A DNA stretch of 64,000 bases, from the NCBI RefSeq assembly GCF_013450295.1, contig NZ_SKBR01000002.1, positions 1,822,501 through 1,886,500 of the forward strand, read 5' to 3'. Position numbers and translations under genes: made by a program. Every line of letters starts with the position of its first letter. Within the stretch, counting starts at the first letter, position 1. This DNA comes from Streptomyces sp. AJS327 (GTDB taxonomy: Bacteria; Actinomycetota; Actinomycetes; Streptomycetales; Streptomycetaceae). Positions 51,416 to 59,090 of this stretch are shown piece by piece. The notes under the pieces are model-generated. The model did not search any database and was not told where the DNA came from. It worked only from the letters and a program-made list of their open reading frames with translations.

Positions 51416-53839
51416 ATGCGGGCGAAGCAGACGGCCGAGCGACGCGGACTGTCCCTGGAACTGCTGGTGCACGGGGTCGGTGGCACCACACCACAGGAGA
51501 TGCTCGGCGACCCACGCACCACACGCGTCACCGGCGACCACACCGCCGCCATCCACCGGCGGGGCGAGGACGCCGACGCGGAACAACGCCCCCGCGACTA
51601 CGCGGAGAAACCGGTCCCGGAGGCGTACTGCTGGTCCAACCTGACCTCCGGCAACAGCGCCCGCGCGCTCTGGCTCCTGCTGCTGCCCTTCATGGTCGTC
51701 AACCTCGCCCACTGGATGCGCCCCGACTCCGGCACCGGCAGCGCGGGCCCCGGCAGCCGCGCCGTCCGGGCGCACGGGCTGATCGTGCGGCTGCTGGCGC
51801 TCAGCCTCACCGTGTTACTCGTCGCCGGGGCCTGCGAGGTCGCCCTCGACCTCGTCGCCTGGCAGTGCGCCGGCAACCCCGAGTGCACCCGGGACCGCGC
51901 CTGGCTCGGGTTCCTGACCCAACACCCCGAGGGCGGCGGCTGGTGGAGTCAGCCCGGACGGCGCCTGGCGCTGGCCGCGCTGCTGCCCGCCGCGCTCACC
52001 GCCCTCATGTGGTGGCTCTCGCACCGCACCTGGAGCGCCTACGAGTCGCAGCAGCCCCTGCGCCGCCCCATCGCCGAGGACGAGCCCGCCGCCAACGGCC
52101 GCCCCGCGCTCTGCCTGCCGGGGTTCTGGTACGGCCGCCGGCTGGTGAGCAGGCTCCGCGCCGCGCACACCGCCGCCGGGTTCCTCACCGTCGCCGCCGC
52201 ACTGACCGCCGCCGCCACCCGCCACGACCGCGAACCCGGCGGCCCCGCCGCGCTGGACGTCCTCGGCTGGGCCCTGGCCACCGTCATCCTCCTCGGCGCC
52301 TGCGGCGTCGTGTACGTCGTCTGCCGCCGGGGCAGCAAACAGAGCGAACCGGACGACCGCGTCGACCGGTTCGCCGTGCGCGCGCTGCCCGGCGCCGCCA
52401 TCGCGGTCGCGGGCCTCGCCGCGGTCTACGCCTGCTGGTCCCGGCCCGGCTGGGCCTCCGGCGCCACCCTCCCCGGCGACGAGACCTTCGGGGTGCTCGC
52501 CGTCGTCCAGGGGGCCCTCGCCGCGGCCCTCGCCGTCACCGGACTCCTGCTCTACCGCGAGCGCCGCGTTCCGCGCACCGCGCTGACCGGCCTCGCCCCC
52601 GCCGCCGTCGCGATGCTCGCCTGCGGCCTCGGCGGGCTGATGACCGGCGGCGTCGCCCAGCGCGTCGGCGACTGGCTGGACGGCTCAGGCTCCGACGGGC
52701 TGATCGCCGGACCGCCCGTCCTGCTCACCTGGCAGGCGTCCGCCATCCCCGTGCTGCTGCTGGTCGTCCTCGCACTGCTGGGCTGGTTCTCCTTCCAGCT
52801 GGTGCGCCGCGCTCAGCGGCTCCGCGAGCAGGTCGACGCGGACTACCCGGGCGAACTGCCCGACGAGTCCCGCTCCCGGCGGATCGGCGGGGCCATAGCG
52901 CGCGCCGAACTGACCGACCGCGCCCCCTGGCTGGTGGGGACCGTCGCGCTGATAGCGCTGCTGCTCGGCGGCGTCGCCGTGCTGGGCACCCTCCTGACCG
53001 GGAAGACCCCCGGCGGCGCGGCCGACGGCGCTCCCGCCCTGATCGACGGCGCCGCCGACACCGTGCAGGCGCTCGGCTCCTGGATGATCGGCTTCGCCTT
53101 CCTCGCCTTCCTCACCTGGGGCCGCCGCGCCTACCGGGACGCCTCCGCCCGCCGCACCATCGGCATCCTCTGGGACGTCGGCACCTTCTGGCCGCGGGCC
53201 GCCCACCCCTTCGCTCCGCCCTGCTACGCCGAGCGCGCCGTGCCCGACCTGGCGTGGCGGATGGCCACCTGGACCCGTCAGCAACCCGGCGGACGGCTCG
53301 TCATCTCCGGCCACTCGCAGGGCAGCGTGCTCGCGGCCTCCGCGGCCTGGCAGCTCGACCCCGTCACCCGGCGGCAGATCGCGCTGCTCACCTACGGCTC
53401 CCCGCTGGAGCGGCTCTACGGCCGCTGGTTCCCCGCCTACTTCGGCCCGGCCGCGCTCCGCACGCTGCACGGCGACGTCGACTGCTGGCGCAACCTGTGG
53501 CGGTCCACCGACCCCATCGGCGGGGCCGTCCTGCCCGGCCACGACCACCCGGGAGGCAGCTGCCGGGTCGACCAGGGCCCGCTACGCGACCCCCTCGTCT
53601 ACGGACGCACCGACGCCCACCCGCTCCCCGAGCCGATCCTCGGCCACAGCGACTACCAGGCCGACCCGGCGTTCGGCGCGGCGCGCGACGCCCTGCTCGC
53701 CCACCTGACCCCGCCCACCGAGGCCGCCGGTCAGCTCCCCGCCCAGGAACGGCGGGACGCCGACGGTGACCGGGCGGCGGAGCCGGGGGAGTGGGAGGGA
53801 CCGGCTCAGGGGGAGAGCGGCGGCAGGTCCTCCGGGTAG
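51416..53839 (+). CDS. large integral membrane protein with GHSQG hydrolase motif and a TTA codon
   Basis: An 807-residue protein. It opens with SLELLVHGVGGTTPQEMLGDP, resembling the oxyanion region of alpha/beta hydrolases. About ten membrane segments lie between residues 75 and 590 (for example ALWLLLLPFMVVNLAHWM, LTVLLVAGACEVALDLVAW, IPVLLLVVLALLGWFSF). The soluble C-terminal part has GGRLVISGHSQGSVLAASAAW near 622-642, a nucleophile-elbow Ser, then LLTYGSPLERLYGRWFPAYF. The two hydrolase elements appear split by the membrane region. Codon 134 (51815-51817) is TTA, so bldA dependence is expected. Function unknown. Confidence 0.87.
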   Translation: MRAKQTAERRGLSLELLVHGVGGTTPQEMLGDPRTTRVTGDHTAAIHRRGEDADAEQRPRDYAEKPVPEAYCWSNLTSGNSARALWLLLLPFMVVNLAHWMRPDSGTGSAGPGSRAVRAHGLIVRLLALSLTVLLVAGACEVALDLVAWQCAGNPECTRDRAWLGFLTQHPEGGGWWSQPGRRLALAALLPAALTALMWWLSHRTWSAYESQQPLRRPIAEDEPAANGRPALCLPGFWYGRRLVSRLRAAHTAAGFLTVAAALTAAATRHDREPGGPAALDVLGWALATVILLGACGVVYVVCRRGSKQSEPDDRVDRFAVRALPGAAIAVAGLAAVYACWSRPGWASGATLPGDETFGVLAVVQGALAAALAVTGLLLYRERRVPRTALTGLAPAAVAMLACGLGGLMTGGVAQRVGDWLDGSGSDGLIAGPPVLLTWQASAIPVLLLVVLALLGWFSFQLVRRAQRLREQVDADYPGELPDESRSRRIGGAIARAELTDRAPWLVGTVALIALLLGGVAVLGTLLTGKTPGGAADGAPALIDGAADTVQALGSWMIGFAFLAFLTWGRRAYRDASARRTIGILWDVGTFWPRAAHPFAPPCYAERAVPDLAWRMATWTRQQPGGRLVISGHSQGSVLAASAAWQLDPVTRRQIALLTYGSPLERLYGRWFPAYFGPAALRTLHGDVDCWRNLWRSTDPIGGAVLPGHDHPGGSCRVDQGPLRDPLVYGRTDAHPLPEPILGHSDYQADPAFGAARDALLAHLTPPTEAAGQLPAQERRDADGDRAAEPGEWEGPAQGESGGRSSG

Positions 53840-56241
53840 AGCAGGGTCAGCTCGTCGGTGCCCGGATCCGGCAGCTGGGCGACGCGGCCCGCGTGCCGCT
53901 CCACCATCGCCTCGAACACCTGCCGGGCCGTCCGGCCGTTGCCGAACGTCGGCCCCTTGGGCAGCGTGGTGAAGTGTTTCAGCAGCGCCTCGTCCGTGCC
54001 CTCGGCGAGCCGGTACTCGTGCTCCTCGGCCTGCTGGCCGACGATCCGCAGCAGCTCCTCCGGCGCGTAGTCGGCGAAGGTGATGGTGCGTGAGAACCGG
54101 GAGGCCACACCGGGGTTGGCGGCCAGGAAGCGCTCCATCTCCGCGGTGTACCCCGCGACGATCACCACGACCTGCTCGCGGTTGTCCTCCATCAACTTGA
54201 CCAGGGTGTCGATGGCCTCGCGGCCGAAGTCCCGGCCCGAGTCCTCCGGCGCCAGCGCGTACGCCTCGTCGATGAACAGCAGCCCGCCACGGGAGCGTTC
54301 GAACGCCTCCTGGGTACGGATCGCGGTGGAGCCGATGTGCTCGCCCACCAGGTCGACCCGTGAGACCTCCACGAGGTGCCCGCGCTCCAGCACCTCCAGC
54401 GAACGCAGGATCTCCCCGTAGAGCCGGGCCACCGTCGTCTTGCCGGTGCCGGGGGAGCCGGTGAAGACCAGGTGCCGGTGGACCGACGCCGCCTTCAGAC
54501 CCGCCCGCTGGCGCCGCCTGCCCACCTCGATCATGTCGGTGAGGCTGCGCACCTCCAGTTTCACGCTCTCCAGGCCCACCAGCGCGTCGAGTTCCCCCAG
54601 CACCTCCTTCGAGGGCCGGGTGGGCGGCGCCTCGGGAGCCGCCGCCCCGGTCTCCCGCGGCGCCACCGGCTGCTGGGCCGCGGCCACCTGCCCCGACGGC
54701 CGCGCGGTCACGGTGGCGGTGGCCGTCTCGACCGGACCGGCGGAGGGCTGCCGGGGCTCACCGCTCACCGGAGTGCCGCTCTCGTCGCTCACGCAGTCCT
54801 CCACCACCGGCCCCGACTCGGCGAACTCGTAACCGCCGCGCGCGCACCGCTCGGTGCGGCAGCGGCGCAGCGTCGTGGGACAGCCGTCTATGACGTGGAA
54901 GCCGTACCCCCGAGAGCGGGTGACCCGGCAGTTGTGGAAGGTGCCGCGCCCCTCGGCCGACACGTAGAACCCGGCCTCGGACGGGGCGCTGACCGTGCAG
55001 CGCTCGATCGTCGGATCGGCGCCCTTGGTGACGATGACACCGGTCGCCGTGTCGTCGATGGTGCAGGCGGCGAGGGTGCCGCTGCTGCCGTGGTCCCGGA
55101 ACCAGGCGCCGGTCGTGGCCTGGCTGATGCGGCAGTCGTCCAGCTGCACGGCACCGCCGTCGCTCACCGAGACGGCGGTGCCGCGCACCTGGCTGAGGTC
55201 GCTGTCCACCACGTCCGCCCGGGACCCGCGGTCCAGGACGAACAGCGCGTCCGGCACCGTGTGCACCCGGCAGGTGTCCAGGACGGCGGTGGCGCCGTCG
55301 CTGACCCAGACGGCCGGATAGTCGCCCGAACTGTCGTGGATCTCGCAGCCGTTGGCGTCGGCGCGGGTGCCCGGATCCCAGACGGACAGGCCGTTCCGGC
55401 CGAAGCGGCGCACCGTCGACCGGGTCAGCGTGAGCACCGAGCGGGACCGCAGATCGACCGCGTTCTCCGTGGTGTCGTGGATGTCGCAGTCCGCCAGCGT
55501 GAGCACCGCGTCGCTCTCCAGCGTGACGCCGTCGGCCGAGGTGCGATGCACCTGACAGTCGGTGAGCTGGCCGTTCGCGCGGGCGGCGACCCGCACCCCG
55601 CTGCCCTTGATCTCGTACACCTCGCAGCCCACCGCCTCCGCCGAACTGCCCTCGCCGTGCAGCGAGATGCCCGCGCCGGAGGCGTGGTGCACCCGGCAGC
55701 GCTCCAGCCGTGGATGCGCGCCGTCCCGCACCGCGATACCGGACTGCCCCGCGCTGACCACCTCACACTCGGAGAACAGGCCACCGGAGCCGCCGGACAG
55801 ACTGATCCCGAGGCCCGCCGGATTGTCCACCGCGCAGCGCCGCACCATCGGACGGGCGGCGCCGCGCACCTCTATCCCCGCCGCCGAGCGGGTCACCACC
55901 CGCAGCCCCGTCAACTCCGGGGCACAGTCCTCGACCAGCAGCGCGGGCGCCGCTGAGTCCTGCCCCTCCACCTGGAGGTCGCGCACGGTCGCCGCCGAGC
56001 GCAGCGTCAGCGCCGCGCCCTCCGCCGGGGCGATGCGCACCGGGCCGCCGGAGCGCTCGGTGCCGCGGAGCGTGACCGCGCGCTCTATGACGACGTTCTC
56101 CCGGTAGGTTCCGGGACTGATGGTGAGCACGTCACCGTCGGCCGCGGCCTCCAGCGCGGCGGAGAGGGAGGCGTAGTCCCCCGTACGGCGTCGCCATCGC
56201 GACGCTCCGGCGTATGTCACCTGGACCGAGCCCTGTGCCAT
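53806..56241 (-). CDS. right-handed beta-helix protein fused to AAA+ ATPase (CbxX/SpoVK type)
   Basis: An 811-residue two-part protein. Residues 20-500 are a pectate-lyase-like parallel beta-helix made of many repeats (GDVLTISPGTYRENVVIERA, CRVHHASGAGISLHGEGS, CDIHDTTENAVDLRSRS). Residues 545-805 are a CbxX/CfqX-type AAA+ domain: FTGSPGTGKTTVARLYGEIL (Walker A), GLLFIDEAYALAPEDSG (Walker B), ANPGVASRFSRTITFADY (arginine finger region). The linker (500-545) is Pro/Ala-rich. The last 34 bases overlap the end of the convergent membrane-protein gene. Confidence 0.92.
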   Translation of the reverse strand: MAQGSVQVTYAGASRWRRRTGDYASLSAALEAAADGDVLTISPGTYRENVVIERAVTLRGTERSGGPVRIAPAEGAALTLRSAATVRDLQVEGQDSAAPALLVEDCAPELTGLRVVTRSAAGIEVRGAARPMVRRCAVDNPAGLGISLSGGSGGLFSECEVVSAGQSGIAVRDGAHPRLERCRVHHASGAGISLHGEGSSAEAVGCEVYEIKGSGVRVAARANGQLTDCQVHRTSADGVTLESDAVLTLADCDIHDTTENAVDLRSRSVLTLTRSTVRRFGRNGLSVWDPGTRADANGCEIHDSSGDYPAVWVSDGATAVLDTCRVHTVPDALFVLDRGSRADVVDSDLSQVRGTAVSVSDGGAVQLDDCRISQATTGAWFRDHGSSGTLAACTIDDTATGVIVTKGADPTIERCTVSAPSEAGFYVSAEGRGTFHNCRVTRSRGYGFHVIDGCPTTLRRCRTERCARGGYEFAESGPVVEDCVSDESGTPVSGEPRQPSAGPVETATATVTARPSGQVAAAQQPVAPRETGAAAPEAPPTRPSKEVLGELDALVGLESVKLEVRSLTDMIEVGRRRQRAGLKAASVHRHLVFTGSPGTGKTTVARLYGEILRSLEVLERGHLVEVSRVDLVGEHIGSTAIRTQEAFERSRGGLLFIDEAYALAPEDSGRDFGREAIDTLVKLMEDNREQVVVIVAGYTAEMERFLAANPGVASRFSRTITFADYAPEELLRIVGQQAEEHEYRLAEGTDEALLKHFTTLPKGPTFGNGRTARQVFEAMVERHAGRVAQLPDPGTDELTLLYPEDLPPLSP

Positions 56242-56388
56242 CGAGTGCTGTGCCCCAACCTCGTGCGATCCGCGCTGTCTTGCCGCCCTGCCGAACTGCC
56301 GGCCGACCCACCGTAGCGTGCGCCGGGAGGCGTGGCCGACGGCGGCGGTCAGCCCCTTCCCGGCGGACGAACCGCGTTGGAGGGCAGG

Positions 56389-57018
56389 TCAGTTGCTGCT
56401 GCCGGTGCGTCCCCAGTCCGGTCCGATCCGCCGCCACTCCGCTTCCCACCGCGCGTACCGCCCGCGGAGCAGGTTCCGCACGGCCAGCCGCCGCCCCGCC
56501 TCGACGGTCGCGACCATCGCCGCGGTGATGGCCACTCCGGCCAGAGCCGCGTGCGAGGTGGCGCTGCGCTCCTCCATCGGCCGTCCCACCGGACGGCCAC
56601 GACTGTCCGTCCACATCCGGAACCGCTCGCCGGGGTGGACGACGTGATGGAGAGTCACCGTACCCGAACGGCGCGTGCCGTCCGGCACCGGCCAGCTCGC
56701 GGTGACCCGAAGCCGGGGCTTCTGCCCGTCAGGGGAGCCGTAGTCGGACTCGGCGTCCCGTGGATCCTCGGGCTTGGCCGGGGACTCCTGCGTCACCTGC
56801 TCGGCGACGGCCGCCACCACCCGGCGTTCCAGACGCTGTTCGCGCATGTCGGCCAGGAGCGCCGAGCGGACCTGGCCGGCGCCGAACCAGCCAGCGAGCG
56901 GCGCCGCCACCACGACCAGCAGCACGGCGCAGCAGGTGAGCCACGCCTCGTGCCGGTCGCTGGCGCGGCAGAGCGGGTTGCCGCGCCAGCGCCAGAGCCC
57001 CGTGATAACCCGCACCAC
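56389..57018 (-). CDS. Rv1733c-like membrane protein
   Basis: About 209 residues with two membrane segments: WLTCCAVLLVVVAAPLAGWFGAG near residues 27-49 and ALAGVAITAAMVATVEAGRR near 165-184. Between them is a domain of about 110 residues with VTASWPVPDGTRRSGTV and MWTDSRGRPVGRPM. The opening VVRVITGLWRWRGNPLCRASDRHEAW is characteristic of the Rv1733c family of actinobacterial membrane proteins, whose role is not known. GTG 57018 or the next codon GTG 57015 fits the ribosome binding site GAGGGGGCGG. An open frame extending 133 codons upstream is not conserved. Confidence 0.85.
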   Translation of the reverse strand: MVRVITGLWRWRGNPLCRASDRHEAWLTCCAVLLVVVAAPLAGWFGAGQVRSALLADMREQRLERRVVAAVAEQVTQESPAKPEDPRDAESDYGSPDGQKPRLRVTASWPVPDGTRRSGTVTLHHVVHPGERFRMWTDSRGRPVGRPMEERSATSHAALAGVAITAAMVATVEAGRRLAVRNLLRGRYARWEAEWRRIGPDWGRTGSSN

Positions 57019-57370
57019 TTCCGCCCCCTCGCCCCGTTCGTCCCCGTCGCCCGCTGGGCGCGGCTCTCTCGGTGCCGCACCCGGTGGACTCGCCCCGTCG
57101 ACGGGAGCCGCCGGATGCCGCGCGCCGTTCCTTCCCGAACCGGCGGCGTGCGTGAAGACACCTGGGAGCGGCCGGTGTTCGGACCGTGGCGGTGCCCGGT
57201 GATTCCCTGCCGGGAGTTTAACTACTCGCGGTCCGCCGCGGGCTCTGACCTCCTGTTCGAGTACGGGTTCCGGCCACGGCGCGGGGTGGACCGGGGCTGG
57301 GGAGGCGGGGAGATCGGTGGCCGCCGGGTGTGCGCCTCCGCCGTGCCACCGTGATCCGGTTCGTGCGCCC

Positions 57371-57419
57371 GTGTGGCACACCTTGCGCACGGTGAGAAGT
57401 ACGCGCTTTCTGCTCACCG
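57371..57419. promoter_or_regulatory. two inverted repeats upstream of the encapsulin promoter
   Basis: GTGTGGCACAC (57371-57381) is a perfect palindrome about one base. CGGTGAG (57390-57396) pairs with CTCACCG (57413-57419) across 16 bases, and AAG/CTT can extend the pairing inside. These could be protein-binding sites; the first recalls half-sites of Crp-like regulators, which is only a suggestion. Confidence 0.4.
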
Positions 57420-57493
57420 AAAGTGAGGGGTGGCGCCCCGATTACCCCGCTCGTTCCTCCGCCATTCCCTGTTCCGGTCTCTCTTTCGAGCGA

Positions 57494-57523
57494 TTGCTTG
57501 TGATCCAGGCGCCGGTCTAGCTT
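57494..57523 (+). promoter_or_regulatory. candidate promoter of the encapsulin operon
   Basis: TTGCTT (57494-57499) and TAGCTT (57518-57523) with an 18-base spacer, about 70 bases before the first encapsulin start. The leader is locally AT-rich (TTCGTATTCGTATTCATACATCC, with a TTCGTA direct repeat). Confidence 0.5.
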
Positions 57524-57592
57524 CCTTGGCGCGGTCGACCGGAATTCCCCTTCGTATTCGTATTCATACATCCACGGTGATTGGCGGTATCC

Positions 57593-59002
57593 ATGACGAC
57601 AGCGGCCGAGCGGCAATCCGAGAGCGGGCCCGGGCAGAGTCAGCTCAGCCTTGCCACGGGCGCGGCGCGCAATCTCACCACGACCACCAAGACGCAGCCG
57701 CAGATGCAGGGGATCACCTCCCGCTGGCTGCTCAAGGTCCTTCCCTGGGTGCGCACCTCAGGTGGAACGTTCCGCGTGAACCGGCGGCTGAGCCACACCC
57801 TCGGGGACGGCCGGATCGAGTTCCACTCCACCGGCTCCGAGGTCCGGGTGATCCCGCTGGAGCTGTCCGAACTCCCGCTGCTGCGCGGCTTCGACGACCG
57901 GCTGGTGCTGGAGGTCCTCGCCGACCGCTGTACACAGCGGGACTTCGGCCCGGGCGAGGTCATCGCCGAGTCGGGCGCGGCGGCCGGGGAGCTGATCCTG
58001 GTGGCACACGGCAAGCTGCGCGAGACCGGCCGCGGCCGGTATGACGAGGAGTCCGTCATCGGCGTGCTGGCCGACGGCGACTACGCCGGACACGAGGTGC
58101 TCACCGGGGAGCGCACCCACTGGGACACCACCCTCACCGCGCTGACCAGCGGCACCGTTCTCACGCTGCCCCGCGCCGAGTTCGAGCGGGTGGTGGCCGA
58201 GTCCAGCGGTCTCCGCGCCCATCTGGAGGCGGCCTCCAGCACCACCCCCGGCAACCGCACCGAGGACGGCGAGACCGCCATCGACCTGGCTTCCGGGCAC
58301 GTGGGGGAGCCGGAGCTGCCGGGGACCTTCGTCGACTACGACCTGGCGCCCCGGGAGTACGAGCTGAGCGTGGCGCAGACGGTGCTGCGGGTGCACTCGC
58401 GGGTGGCCGATCTGTACAACGACCCGATGAACCAGGTGGAGGAGCAGCTGCGGCTGACCATCGAGGCGCTGCGGGAGCGGCAGGAACACGAGATGGTCAA
58501 CAACCGGGAGTTCGGCCTCCTGCACAACGCCGACATGAAGCACCGCGTGCACACCCGGTCCGGTCCGCCCACCCCCGACGACCTCGACGAGCTGCTGGCC
58601 ACCGTCTGGAAGGAACCCAGCGTCGTCCTCGCGCACCCCAAAGCGATCGCCGCCTTCGGCCGGGAGTGCAGCGCCCGTGGCCTGTACCCCGCCGCCACCG
58701 AGATCAATGGGCACGCGGTGCCCGCCTGGCGCGGCGTGCCCATCCTGCCCTGCAACAAGATCCCGGTGACCCGCGACGGCAGCAGTTCCATGCTGGCCCT
58801 GCGTACCGGGGAGAAATCCCAGGGCGTTGTCGGGCTCCATCAGACGGGAATTCCCGACGAATACCAGCCCGGCCTCTCCGTGCGTTTCATGGGAATCAAC
58901 GACAAGGCCGTCATCTCGTATCTGGTGAGCGCCTACTACTCCGTCGCCGTACTGGTTCCGGACGCTCTCGGAATTCTGGAGGACGTGGAAGTCGGGCACT
59001 GA
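57593..59002 (+). CDS. family 2B encapsulin shell protein (EshA type), first copy
   Basis: A 469-residue HK97-fold shell protein. It would self-assemble into a protein nanocompartment in the cytoplasm. Residues 1-90: SLATGAARNLTTTTKTQPQM and WLLKVLPWVRTSGGTFRVNRR. Residues about 90-215 are a cyclic-nucleotide-binding-like insert (LPLLRGFDDRLVLEVLADRC, GELILVAHGKLRE, DGDYAGHEVLTGERTHWD). The rest is the HK97 core: REYELSVAQTVLRVHSRVAD, DPMNQVEEQLRLTIEALRER, HEMVNNREFGLLHNAD. The insert places it in family 2B. ATG 57593 is preceded by a weak site (GGCGG). It is followed 88 bases later by a paralogue. Confidence 0.93.
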   Translation: MTTAAERQSESGPGQSQLSLATGAARNLTTTTKTQPQMQGITSRWLLKVLPWVRTSGGTFRVNRRLSHTLGDGRIEFHSTGSEVRVIPLELSELPLLRGFDDRLVLEVLADRCTQRDFGPGEVIAESGAAAGELILVAHGKLRETGRGRYDEESVIGVLADGDYAGHEVLTGERTHWDTTLTALTSGTVLTLPRAEFERVVAESSGLRAHLEAASSTTPGNRTEDGETAIDLASGHVGEPELPGTFVDYDLAPREYELSVAQTVLRVHSRVADLYNDPMNQVEEQLRLTIEALRERQEHEMVNNREFGLLHNADMKHRVHTRSGPPTPDDLDELLATVWKEPSVVLAHPKAIAAFGRECSARGLYPAATEINGHAVPAWRGVPILPCNKIPVTRDGSSSMLALRTGEKSQGVVGLHQTGIPDEYQPGLSVRFMGINDKAVISYLVSAYYSVAVLVPDALGILEDVEVGH

Positions 59003-59090
59003 CGGCCCCGCGGGTCCGTACTCCACCGCCCGCCCGGCCCACCCCGACCGCCCCGACCGCCCCGCCCCGCACCAGGAAGGCTCGCGCCCG

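Larger units (their letters stand above)
57019..57592. other. 574-base spacer upstream of the encapsulin genes
   Basis: No gene is supported. The left half is GC-rich and serves the divergent Rv1733c-like gene. From about 57370 the sequence becomes AT-richer and carries inverted repeats and a promoter, listed separately. Confidence 0.6.
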
